From CAXXOK01 sp963675365 (lineage in GTDB: Bacteria; Bacillota; Clostridia; Christensenellales; Aristaeellaceae), in assembly GCA_963675365.2 (NCBI GenBank), contig CAXXVA010000001.1:496001-560000 (forward strand): a DNA stretch of 64,000 bases, read 5' to 3'. Shown here piece by piece: positions 52,058 through 60,298 of this stretch (the stretch's first letter is position 1; the number at the start of each line of letters is the position of its first letter). The notes under the pieces were generated by a model, which was given only the letters and a program-made list of their open reading frames with translations, searched no databases and had not been told where the DNA came from. Both the position numbers and the translations under genes were made by a program.

Positions 52058-53722
52058 ATGAAACTGAGGAGCAGTTCGGTACTGCAAGGCTATGAATGGT
52101 CCAGCGTACGCTCTCTGTACAAGGGCATGGGCTTCAGCGATTACGATCTGAACCGCCCGCTGATCGGGATTGCGAATTCCTGGAACAATGCCAATCCGGG
52201 CCACAGCAACCTGCGCCAGGTCGCCGAGTTTGTCAGGCAGGGAATCCTGCAAGCAGGCGGAACGCCGGTTGAATTCGGCATGATCGGCCCCTGCGACGGC
52301 ATGGGCTGCGGCAACGACGGGATGCGGTATATTTTGCCGGCCCGCGGCCTGATGGCCAACGAAGTGGAAACTATGTCCGAGCTGAACCATTTCGACGGCA
52401 TCGTGCTGCTGGGTTCCTGCGACAAGGTGATTCCCGGGCTCCTGATGGCGGCGGCGCGGCTGGACATTCCGGCGCTGATCTGCAACGGCGGGCCGATGCT
52501 GGGCGGTATTCCGTTCGACGGCAGGGAATCGGACAACTCCAGTACCGTGGAAGCGCTTGGCATGCTCCAGACGGGGCAGATTACCGAGAAGGAATACCGG
52601 GAACTGGAAGACGGCTGCTGCCCCTCCATCGGGTCCTGCTCGTTTCTCGGCACAGCCAATACCATGTGCGCCGTGACGGAAGCGATGGGCATGGCGCTTC
52701 CCGGAAGCTCGATGGTGCCGGCGGTTATGGCCGAACGGTTCCGGTTTGCACAGGCTTCCGGCCGCCGGATTGTGGACATGGTGCGGGAGAACCTCACCGC
52801 CCGCAAGATCATGACCCGCGCGTCCCTCCAAAACGCGCTGCGGCTTGGCATGGCCATCGGCGGCTCCACCAATATGGCGCTGCACTTTCCGGCGATCGCC
52901 TATGAATGCGAGCTTGACTTTTCCATGCAGGATCTCGACGGCATCGCGCGTTCCACCCCGCATCTGGCGCTGATCTATCCAAACGGGCCTGGAAACGTTC
53001 CCAATTTCTACCGCGCCGGCGGCGTACCGGCCGTGATGAAGCATCTGCTTCCCCTGCTGGATCCGGACGCCGTCACCTGCCTTGGCGTCGGCTGGGGCGC
53101 CATCCTGGCGGACGAGCCGCCGGTGGAAAACGACATCATCCATTCCATGGAACATCCCTGGCATGATTGGGGCAGCCTGGCGGTTTTGCAGGGAAACCTC
53201 GCGCCGGACACCGCCATCACCAAGCCGACTGCCATCCACCCCGATATGCTGACTTTCAGCGGGAAAGCCGTTTGCTTTAATTCGGAAGAGGACGCCACGC
53301 ATGCCGTTACCAGTGGGATGATCCGCGACGGAACGGTTCTCGTCATCCGCTACGAAGGACCCCAGGGCGGCCCCGGTATGCGGGAAATGGTCCGGATCAT
53401 GAAATTGCTGTACGGACGCAATCTCGGACAGACTACGGCGGTCGTCACGGACGGACGGTTCTCCGGCACCAATAACGGCTGCTTCGTCGGGCACGTTTCG
53501 CCGGAGGCTTCCCAGGGCGGACCCATCGCATTGGTCGAGGACGGCGACGAGATTACCATCGACATCCCGGGCGGACTGCTGCACGTAAACGTACCCGACG
53601 ACGTACTGGCGGCGCGAAGAGCGGCATGGACGAAACCGCCGTGTACATACAAAGGGTATCTGCGTCATTTTGCGCAGCTGGCGGAATCGGCCGACAAAGG
53701 CGCGATCCTGAAAAACCGCTGA
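52058..53722 (+). CDS. IlvD/EDD-family sugar-acid dehydratase
   Basis: Iron-sulfur dehydratase of 554 residues, converting an aldonic acid to a 2-keto-3-deoxy acid or a dihydroxyacid to a keto acid. Family boxes: GPCDGMGCGNDGMRY (C79), LLGSCDKVIPGLLMA, CPSIGSCSFLGTANTM, with cysteines for the cluster, and DGRFSG near the end. Absence of any branched-chain biosynthesis gene nearby, and its place between a hydrolase and an aldolase, favour sugar-acid use over IlvD. ATG 52058 follows GAGGAG at 7 bases; the open frame upstream overlaps the amidohydrolase and is not used. Confidence 0.9.
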   Translation: MKLRSSSVLQGYEWSSVRSLYKGMGFSDYDLNRPLIGIANSWNNANPGHSNLRQVAEFVRQGILQAGGTPVEFGMIGPCDGMGCGNDGMRYILPARGLMANEVETMSELNHFDGIVLLGSCDKVIPGLLMAAARLDIPALICNGGPMLGGIPFDGRESDNSSTVEALGMLQTGQITEKEYRELEDGCCPSIGSCSFLGTANTMCAVTEAMGMALPGSSMVPAVMAERFRFAQASGRRIVDMVRENLTARKIMTRASLQNALRLGMAIGGSTNMALHFPAIAYECELDFSMQDLDGIARSTPHLALIYPNGPGNVPNFYRAGGVPAVMKHLLPLLDPDAVTCLGVGWGAILADEPPVENDIIHSMEHPWHDWGSLAVLQGNLAPDTAITKPTAIHPDMLTFSGKAVCFNSEEDATHAVTSGMIRDGTVLVIRYEGPQGGPGMREMVRIMKLLYGRNLGQTTAVVTDGRFSGTNNGCFVGHVSPEASQGGPIALVEDGDEITIDIPGGLLHVNVPDDVLAARRAAWTKPPCTYKGYLRHFAQLAESADKGAILKNR

Positions 53723-53891
53723 TGCCGGACCCGCCTGTAACCACGATATATCCCTGCCAGCGCCGACTATTTGCAGCCGACGGAGAGTGGGTTTTGAACC
53801 GGTCGGAACCCTGCCGGAGGCTGCGTCATCAGCATGGCGGATATGCACAATCCAAATTTTTGGACGATCCAAAGCAAGAGAGGGCCTTATC

Positions 53892-54800
53892 ATGAAAGAA
53901 CTGTACGGCATTACGGTAGCCATGGTTACTCCGTTTACCCAGGACAATCAGGTGGATTACGCAGGCGTCGCTCAGCTGACAAACATGCTGGTTGACAAGG
54001 GGGTCAACTGTCTGTATCCGTGCGGAACGACAGGCGAAATGTTCCGCATGAGTGTGGAGGAGCGCAAAAAGGTTGCTAAAACGGTCGTTGATGCCGCCGA
54101 TCACAGAGTCACCGTATTTATTCACTGTGGCGCGATGAATCAGGAAGATACGATCGAACTGGTGAAACACAGCCAGGAAATCGGAGCGGACGGGGCCGGT
54201 GTTGTGACGCCGATCTTCTTCGGCGCAAACGACCGCGAGCTGGAAGAGTATTTCGTGGCCGTCGCGGACGCCGTTGCGGACTTCCCCATCTATCTGTACA
54301 ACATTCCCCAGCTTGCCGCCAACGACCTGAAGGCCTCGGTGATCCAGCGTGTCGCCGACCGCTGTAAAAACGTCGTCGGCGTCAAGTACAGCTATGCCGA
54401 TATCAACCGCACCGTTGATTACACCAACATCAACAACGGAACGTTTTCCGTTCTGCACGGTTTGGACCGCGCCCTGGTTTCCATGCTGGCACTGGGGTGC
54501 AAGGGCACCGTTTCCGGCATTGCCAACGTATTCCCCGAGCCTTTGGTCGCCGCCTATGCCGCGTATTGCGACGGGGATCTGGAACAAGCGCAGAAGTATC
54601 AGAAGATCTGCGTCAAGTTTGTGGACGCGCTGCGCCGCGGTTCGAATATGTCTTACTTCAAAGAAGCGCTGAAGATGCGCGGCATTGCCGGGGGGCACAT
54701 GCGCAAACCGCAGCTGGACCTGCCGGCGGAGGAGGTTGCGCTGCTGCAGGAGCAGTTGGAAAGCCTTTGCGCGGATGCCGGCATCCCCATGAAATTGTGA
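53892..54800 (+). CDS. DapA-family aldolase / 2-keto-3-deoxy acid aldolase-like
   Basis: Class I Schiff-base aldolase or dehydratase of the dihydrodipicolinate synthase/N-acetylneuraminate lyase superfamily, 302 residues. Schiff-base Lys165 in VGVKYS, catalytic Tyr136 in LYNIPQ, substrate-carboxylate loop CGTTGEMF. Downstream of the dehydratase it most likely splits a 2-keto-3-deoxy sugar acid into pyruvate and an aldehyde. ATG 53892 has a weak GAGAGGG ribosome site. The gene follows the dehydratase after about 170 bases. Confidence 0.9.
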   Translation: MKELYGITVAMVTPFTQDNQVDYAGVAQLTNMLVDKGVNCLYPCGTTGEMFRMSVEERKKVAKTVVDAADHRVTVFIHCGAMNQEDTIELVKHSQEIGADGAGVVTPIFFGANDRELEEYFVAVADAVADFPIYLYNIPQLAANDLKASVIQRVADRCKNVVGVKYSYADINRTVDYTNINNGTFSVLHGLDRALVSMLALGCKGTVSGIANVFPEPLVAAYAAYCDGDLEQAQKYQKICVKFVDALRRGSNMSYFKEALKMRGIAGGHMRKPQLDLPAEEVALLQEQLESLCADAGIPMKL

Positions 54801-54811
54801 GGTGATGTGCT

Positions 54812-55780
54812 TTGGGTAAAATTCTAGTATCCGCGTCCCATTTTGATACCCTGTGCAAGGATGCATGGGCGCTTTTGGAAGCCAACGGCCACGAGGTCGT
54901 CTTTGACAAAAGCAGATCCTTTCCGGCGTATTCATATGAAGAGCTCAAGGATATCATCGGCGACATCGACGCCGCCATCATCGGGATGGATCAGTACGAT
55001 GAAAACGTCTTCAAAATCGCGGGCAAGCTGAAAGCGGTCGCCAAGTTCGGCGTCGGCGTGGACAATATCGACCTGAAAGCCGCCACCAAGTACGGTGTCA
55101 AGGCGTTGAACGCTCCGGGTCAGAATTCCAACGCGGTTGCCGAGCTGACGGTCGGCCTGATCGTGGATATGCTCCGGCAGGTAATCCCCATCCATAAGGA
55201 ACTGGAAAAGGGAAACTGGCCCCGATGGATGGGAGAAGAGGTCATCGGCAAAACCATCGGGTTGATCGGCTTTGGCGCGATCGCAAAGCTGGTGGTTCAA
55301 AAGCTGTCCGGCTTTGATGTAAAAATCAAAGCAACAGACCTATTCATGACGCCGGAATTGGCCGCGCAGTACGGCGTAGAAGCCTGCGATATGGACGAGC
55401 TGATCGCCGCAAGCGACGTCGTCAGCCTGCACATTCCCGTTACGGATGATACTTACCATATGTTTGACCGGAAGACGTTTGCCCGCATGAAGAAGGGCGC
55501 TTATCTGGTCAACGCGGCCAGAGGCGGCCTGGTGGACCTGGACGCCCTGACCGAAGCGCTGCGGGACAAGCATCTGGCCGGCGCGGCGCTGGACGCGTTT
55601 GAGGTGGAACCCCTGGAGGCGGGCGCCGAGATCTTCAAGTATAACGTCATCTGTACGCCGCACATCGGGGCGGAAACCAAGGAAGCCTACCGTAACGTCA
55701 GCCTTTGCGTCGTGAAGGACATCGTGGCGGTTCTTGCGGATAAAGAGCCCGTTTGCTGGGTGAACAGACCCAAAGCGTAA
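54812..55780 (+). CDS. D-2-hydroxyacid dehydrogenase, SerA/PGDH-like
   Basis: 322 residues. NAD-binding Rossmann motif GLIGFGAIA near 150; catalytic Arg237 (NAARGG), Glu266 (VEP) and His284 (PHIG). Start is TTG 54812 with GAGGTGA about 7 bases upstream, just 11 bases after the aldolase stop. Short SerA-like forms without an ACT domain reduce glyoxylate, hydroxypyruvate or related 2-keto acids. Here it may dispose of a keto acid or reduce an aldehyde-derived acid in the pathway. Confidence 0.9.
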   Translation: MGKILVSASHFDTLCKDAWALLEANGHEVVFDKSRSFPAYSYEELKDIIGDIDAAIIGMDQYDENVFKIAGKLKAVAKFGVGVDNIDLKAATKYGVKALNAPGQNSNAVAELTVGLIVDMLRQVIPIHKELEKGNWPRWMGEEVIGKTIGLIGFGAIAKLVVQKLSGFDVKIKATDLFMTPELAAQYGVEACDMDELIAASDVVSLHIPVTDDTYHMFDRKTFARMKKGAYLVNAARGGLVDLDALTEALRDKHLAGAALDAFEVEPLEAGAEIFKYNVICTPHIGAETKEAYRNVSLCVVKDIVAVLADKEPVCWVNRPKA

Positions 55781-55813
55781 AACCCCGTTGATGGCTAAGA
55801 AGGAGGAACCCCA

Positions 55814-56806
55814 ATGAAAAAAATCATGAACGCGCCGGCCGCCTATGTGGACGATATGCTCAAAGGCATCTATGCCGCGCATGCCGATAAAGTCAAGCCG
55901 GCGGGAGACGATCTCCGCTGCTATTGCACCGCGAAGAAAACCCCCGGCAAAGTCGCCATTATCACCGGCGGCGGCACAGGCCACCTCCCCCTGTTTTTGG
56001 GGTACGTCGGCGAAGGGCTGATCGACGGCTGCGGCGTAGGCGGCGTGTTTCAGTCCCCCTCTCCCGAGCAGATTTTCAATATTTCCAAGGAAGTCGAAGC
56101 CGGAGCGGGGGTTTTGTACCTTTACGGCAACTATACCGGCGATATCATGACGTTTGATATGGCAGCCGATACGTGCGAGATGGAGGATATCGTCTGCAAG
56201 AGCATCGTCGGCGCGGACGACGTGAATTCCCATGCGAATCCCGATACACGCCGGGGCGTGGCCGGTATTTATTTCATGTTCAAGGCTGCCGGCGCCAAAG
56301 CGGATGCGGGCGGGGACCTTGACGCCGTACTTGCCGCCGCGCAGCTGGCAAAGAACAACACCCGCACCGTGGGCTTTGCCTTAACGCCCTGCATTATTCC
56401 GGAAGTCGGGCACGCGAACTTCCGGCTCGGCGAAAATGAAATGGCCATGGGCATGGGTATCCACGGCGAACCGGGCGTCTGGAACGGGCCGCTGAAACCC
56501 TCCCGCGAGATTGCGCAGGAATCTCTGGACACGCTCCTAAACGATATGCCGGTGGCGGCGGGCGAAGAAGTCGCTCTGCTGATCAACGGCCTGGGCGCTA
56601 CCTCATTGGAGGAATTGTATATCCTGTCCAACGATGTAACGGAGATTTTGAATGCGAAAGGCGTTAAAATCTATCAAACCATCGTCGGCGAATACGCAAC
56701 CTCGATGGAAATGGCCGGCGCTTCGATCTCGGTCTGTAAAATGAACGACGAACTGAAGGCGTATATGGACCATCCGGTGCATACTCCCTTCCTGTGCCAG
56801 AAGTAA
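55814..56806 (+). CDS. dhaK: Dihydroxyacetone-kinase substrate-binding subunit DhaK
   Basis: Binds dihydroxyacetone or a related short ketose or aldose through a covalent hemiaminal with His217 in GMGIHGEPG; GGGTGHLPLFLGY forms the substrate loop. 330 residues, full length for DhaK. ATG 55814 follows GGAGG at about 6 bases. Followed after 22 bases by dhaL. The PTS-donor subunit DhaM is not seen in the window. Confidence 0.93.
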   Translation: MKKIMNAPAAYVDDMLKGIYAAHADKVKPAGDDLRCYCTAKKTPGKVAIITGGGTGHLPLFLGYVGEGLIDGCGVGGVFQSPSPEQIFNISKEVEAGAGVLYLYGNYTGDIMTFDMAADTCEMEDIVCKSIVGADDVNSHANPDTRRGVAGIYFMFKAAGAKADAGGDLDAVLAAAQLAKNNTRTVGFALTPCIIPEVGHANFRLGENEMAMGMGIHGEPGVWNGPLKPSREIAQESLDTLLNDMPVAAGEEVALLINGLGATSLEELYILSNDVTEILNAKGVKIYQTIVGEYATSMEMAGASISVCKMNDELKAYMDHPVHTPFLCQK

Positions 56807-56828
56807 ACACGACCCGAAGGAGCGTTAA

Positions 56829-57485
56829 ATGGAAAAGCTTTTATTTCAGCAAGTACCTGCATTGTTCGACAGCGTCGGCCAAATGTTCGAAGACAAAAAG
56901 GATGAGCTCTGCGCGATGGATGCGAGGCTCGGCGATGGCGACCTCGGGCTGACGATGAGCAAGGGGTTTGGCGCGCTTCCCGGTTTGATGCGGGAAGCGG
57001 CGCCGTCGGCCGCCGGGGATGTGGGGATGCTGCTTGTCAAAGCGGGCATGAAGATGTCCTCCCTTGTTCCCTCCACGATGGGATTTCTGATGTCTACCGG
57101 CATCATGGAAGGCGGAAAAGCGCTGAAAGGGAAACCCGAAATAAACGGCGCGGCGTTGGCTGAATATCTGGCCGGATTTGCCGGCGGCGTCCAAAAGCGG
57201 GGAAAATGCGAAGAAGGGCAGCGCACCATTTATGACGCCGTTAAACCGGCCGCGGACGCCGCGGCAGCCTGCGCGGAAACCAGCCAAACCCCGTCGCTTC
57301 TCAGCGTCATAGACGCGGCTATGGAAGCCGCCAAGGCAGGGATGGAGAAGACAAAGACCATGATTCCGGTTTTCGGCAAAGCAGCCGTACACGCGGCCCA
57401 AAGCGCGGGCCTGCCGGACCAGGGCGCCACGGCGGGATTCTATATGATTCTGGCGATGCACCAATACATTTCCGCACAGCAATAA
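56829..57485 (+). CDS. dhaL: Dihydroxyacetone-kinase nucleotide-binding subunit DhaL
   Basis: Phosphorylates the ketose bound by DhaK. 218 residues; the magnesium-nucleotide aspartates are Asp31, Asp36 and Asp38 in DARLGDGDLGL. ATG 56829 follows GGAG. With DhaM absent, either a distant DhaM phosphorylates bound ADP, or the pair uses ATP directly; the sequence does not decide. Last gene of the plus-strand catabolic cluster, before a terminator. Confidence 0.93.
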   Translation: MEKLLFQQVPALFDSVGQMFEDKKDELCAMDARLGDGDLGLTMSKGFGALPGLMREAAPSAAGDVGMLLVKAGMKMSSLVPSTMGFLMSTGIMEGGKALKGKPEINGAALAEYLAGFAGGVQKRGKCEEGQRTIYDAVKPAADAAAACAETSQTPSLLSVIDAAMEAAKAGMEKTKTMIPVFGKAAVHAAQSAGLPDQGATAGFYMILAMHQYISAQQ

Positions 57486-57539
57486 TTCCCCCGCCGGTTT
57501 GGGTGATCCAGCCTCTTCAAAATATGATCTCAATATACA

Positions 57540-57587
57540 AACCATCTAGCGATATAATCTTTGATCGGCAGATGGTTATTTTTTATT
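57540..57587 (+). terminator. Terminator of the sugar-acid cluster
   Basis: 8-bp stem AACCATCT / AGATGGTT (57540-57547, 57570-57577) followed by ATTTTTTATT, about 55 bases after dhaL. Confidence 0.8.
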
Positions 57588-57732
57588 GTAAAGCTGCTAC
57601 GATTTGATAAGGTTCATCCTGTACGTTCTCAGAGGAGACGAGCATAAACGCGAGGCGTTCGGCATCGTCCTTTGAAAGTTTGAAACGGTTGGGTAACTTC
57701 TTACCGCAATCAACAATCGTACAGAAGATGCT
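57583..57732 (-). pseudogene. Possible remnant of a protein gene, C-terminal part
   Basis: About 49 in-frame codons end in TAA at 57583-57585 and give a coherent peptide (TIVDCGKKLPNRFKLSKD through DEPYQIVAALQ), but the frame is closed by TAG at 57733-57735 and there is no start codon with a ribosome site. It may be the tail of a decayed gene or a chance frame. Together with the terminator, the 290-base gap 57486-57776 shows nothing else. Confidence 0.3.
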
Positions 57733-57776
57733 CTAGCGCACGAGAAAGATATCGAAGAAATCACACACGTATTCCG

Positions 57777-58691
57777 CTATAACGACTGATAAAACATCTT
57801 AAATCTCAGGCCTTGGTTATAATTGCCAAAGCCTTTGCCAAACAAAGTCATTCCACCCCGATTATCATTATTGGTAGGCGCATCAATACGGTAAACCAGT
57901 TCACTGCTGCTGGTGATGTTAAAATCATCAATCGTAACGTCGCTGATCTTTTCTCCGCCAATGTATGTCCCGTTCTGCCGGATGATAAGCGGTACTAAAA
58001 TGCCATATTGGTTTAGTCCCGATATCCACCAGTCCGGCGTAAACAGGCCGTGTTTCGAGCCAAAATCTCCCGGGCTGGTCCAAATACCAAGCGGCGTATT
58101 GTTGAATGTGAAATGAATGTCGCTTGGCCAGTTTTCATTATAGCCAGGCGCTTCAGACGAGAGTTCCTGTGTGATTTGTATTTCAACGGGCTTACTGTTT
58201 GCTTTTAAATAATTGGGGAAGCGGTACTCGACAAATCCATGTCCCATCCATAGAATGTTTGCATTCAAGCGCTCCGGATCGTCGAAATAACAAGGATAAT
58301 CCCACTGGCCGATAATATGTTCACGGGTTGCCATACCACACGTAGGAAATACTTTGTGGTTGACGAAACTTCCAATAGGCAAATCCACAACGTAAGAATC
58401 GTCTTCCGCCGCTTGAAATGTCGGATTGATGAAAAACTGGCAATCATCCAAATAACAGCGCTTTTGCGTCCCCCTTTTCCCGGAGGTCTTCTCAACGCGT
58501 ATCAATCCCGCATCCTCTAGCTGATGTATATGTGCGGTCATGGCGCTGCTGGTTACATTCAGCTTGTCTGCAAGCTCATTTATATTAATTCCGTTTTTCT
58601 GAGCAACAAGCTGTATCAGCGTTAACCTTAATTTGGAACTTAACGCCTTGCTTACTTTCAACAGCTCATCAAACGATGTTATTTCTCTCAT
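57777..58691 (-). CDS. ArsR-like regulator with a large C-terminal domain
   Basis: 304 residues. An ArsR-type winged helix occupies about 8-85 (LKVSKALSSKLRLTLIQLV, NVTSSAMTAHIHQLEDAGLI), while the remaining 220 residues form a beta-rich, aromatic-rich domain (GIWTSPGDFG, FTPDWWISGLNQYG) unlike a metal-sensing ArsR. I do not recognise that domain; a carbohydrate-sensing beta-sandwich is a guess. ATG 58691 follows AAAGGA; the longer frame from 58751 lacks support. It is divergent from the importer-glycosidase genes, the likely targets. Confidence 0.85.
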   Translation of the reverse strand: MREITSFDELLKVSKALSSKLRLTLIQLVAQKNGININELADKLNVTSSAMTAHIHQLEDAGLIRVEKTSGKRGTQKRCYLDDCQFFINPTFQAAEDDSYVVDLPIGSFVNHKVFPTCGMATREHIIGQWDYPCYFDDPERLNANILWMGHGFVEYRFPNYLKANSKPVEIQITQELSSEAPGYNENWPSDIHFTFNNTPLGIWTSPGDFGSKHGLFTPDWWISGLNQYGILVPLIIRQNGTYIGGEKISDVTIDDFNITSSSELVYRIDAPTNNDNRGGMTLFGKGFGNYNQGLRFKMFYQSL

Positions 58692-58861
58692 TTGGTTTGT
58701 TCCTTTCGCGTGATTTAAGTTTATCATATCAAATTCGATTCCTAAATACAATAGAAAACAAGTTTTCTTTTACTTAAGCATTATCTAAAGCATTAAGAAA
58801 TATAGATGATAATTCTGGATAGTATCTATTAAATATTAACATAATTCTCCTAATTATCGCC

Positions 58862-58890
58862 TTGACAATAAATTTTATCAATGTTAATAT
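58862..58890 (+). promoter_or_regulatory. Promoter of the second CUT1 importer operon
   Basis: Perfect TTGACA (58862-58867), 17-base spacer, TAATAT (58885-58890), 96 bases upstream of the binding-protein ATG. A direct repeat AAGCATTA occurs upstream (near 58776 and 58791) and may be a regulator site. Confidence 0.75.
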
Positions 58891-58985
58891 CATTATTGAA
58901 AGATATATCTTGAATAAATAACGAGCAAAATTCCATTGTGATTTGCGTATAGAGAATACGCTAATTAATAAAAGGAGGTTTACTC

Positions 58986-60221
58986 ATGAAAAAGGGACTC
59001 GCATTATTACTTACGCTGGTACTGATGGCAAGTTTGGTTTCTGTTACTGCTTTGGCCGACGATACCGTCACCCTCTCCTTCCTCTCCTGGCAAAACGAAA
59101 CTACCCTGCAGCCCATTCTGGACGCCTTCTCGGCTGCCTATCCCAACATTGTAATCGACCTTCAGTATGCTCCGCCTGTGAACGATTATCTGGAAAAATT
59201 CCGATTGCTGGTCGCGTCCGACGAGCTGACGGATATTTTCGTTACTGCAGCCGAGAACAAGCTGGAAGTCATGGAAGGCGGTTATGCCGTAGACCTGAGC
59301 GATCTGCCGATGGTCGCCAACCTTGGCGCAGCTAACATAAGCACCTATTCCGATGCAAACGGTAAACTCATCGCGTTTGCCCCGGATGCCTGGATGGCCG
59401 CCATTTTCTACAACAAGGGTATTCTGGATGCAAACGGAATCGCAGTTCCTACCAACTACACCGAGTATATCGCCTCCATGAAAACCTTGCAGGCAAACGG
59501 CGTAGCGCCTTGGGTATTCCAGGCCGGAAACCTTTACGATCCGCTGCAAGGCTATGTGATGACCGAGACGATTGCCAAAGATCGCAATTATGATGCAAAG
59601 GTAGACGCAGGCGAACTGACCTATGCGGACGGTTGGACGGTCCCCATGAATCTGTGGGTGCAGGATTACGTAACGTCCGGTGTGATTCCTGAAGAAGCGC
59701 TTGGCCTGGATGGCGATCAGTGCATAAACTCATTCATCAACGGCGAAGCCGCTTACACAGTCGGAGCCACTTGGAATGTCACCTCCATTGATGAAAAGAA
59801 CCCCGATTTGGACTATGGCATGCTTCCCTGGTTTGGCACAGACGACGAAACCCAGTGGGTTACCGGCGCCGCGGGTGTAGGCTGGTCTATCAACGCCAAC
59901 AGCGAGCATCCGGAAGAAGCCATGCTTTTCCTGGAGTTCCTGACCAGCGCAGAATCCCTGCAAACTTTCCAGGCACAGACCGGCGGGCTTCTGGCTGTAA
60001 GCGGGATCGACTATGAGATCCACCCCGTAATCCAGATGTGCATGCCTGAGCTGCTTGCCGGAAACTTCTATCTGCCAGCAGTATCGTGGAAATATTCCGG
60101 CGCCCTCGGCGAAATCATGAACGCCGGCGCACAGAATGTTGTGATGGGAATTTCCACCGGCGAAGAAGTCGTGCAGAGCATGGACGAAAAATGGGCCGAG
60201 ATGGAAGCGGCAAACAACTAA
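58986..60221 (+). CDS. Extracellular sugar-binding protein, CUT1 importer 2
   Basis: 411 residues of solute-binding family 1. Signal peptide about 1-24, ending TALADD, without a lipobox Cys; mature part begins TVTLSFLSWQNE and shows the family features FNKGILD-like IFYNKGILDANG and a late WKYSGALGE. ATG 58986 follows AAGGAGG at 8 bases. First gene of a four-gene operon with two permeases and a glycosidase-like protein. Confidence 0.94.
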   Translation: MKKGLALLLTLVLMASLVSVTALADDTVTLSFLSWQNETTLQPILDAFSAAYPNIVIDLQYAPPVNDYLEKFRLLVASDELTDIFVTAAENKLEVMEGGYAVDLSDLPMVANLGAANISTYSDANGKLIAFAPDAWMAAIFYNKGILDANGIAVPTNYTEYIASMKTLQANGVAPWVFQAGNLYDPLQGYVMTETIAKDRNYDAKVDAGELTYADGWTVPMNLWVQDYVTSGVIPEEALGLDGDQCINSFINGEAAYTVGATWNVTSIDEKNPDLDYGMLPWFGTDDETQWVTGAAGVGWSINANSEHPEEAMLFLEFLTSAESLQTFQAQTGGLLAVSGIDYEIHPVIQMCMPELLAGNFYLPAVSWKYSGALGEIMNAGAQNVVMGISTGEEVVQSMDEKWAEMEAANN

Positions 60222-60240
60222 TCCTATCTTATGACTGCGT

Positions 60241-60275
60241 CATTGGGCCGACAAGGTTTTCTTGGCGGCCCAATG
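60241..60275 (+). terminator. Intercistronic hairpin after the binding-protein gene
   Basis: Stem CATTGGGCCG.CAAG / CTTG.CGGCCCAATG with one opposed mismatch and a 4-base loop, lacking a T tract. Same position in its operon as the hairpin at 37927, so probably an mRNA-stabilising or attenuating element. Confidence 0.6.
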
Positions 60276-60298
60276 GCATTTCGAAAGGGACTTAGCCG

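Noticed and set aside
52058..54800. Branched-chain amino acid or lysine biosynthesis genes (ilvD, dapA)
   Set aside because: Neighbours are sugar-import and sugar-kinase genes with an AraC regulator; no other ilv, leu or dap genes are present, so catabolic use is more likely.
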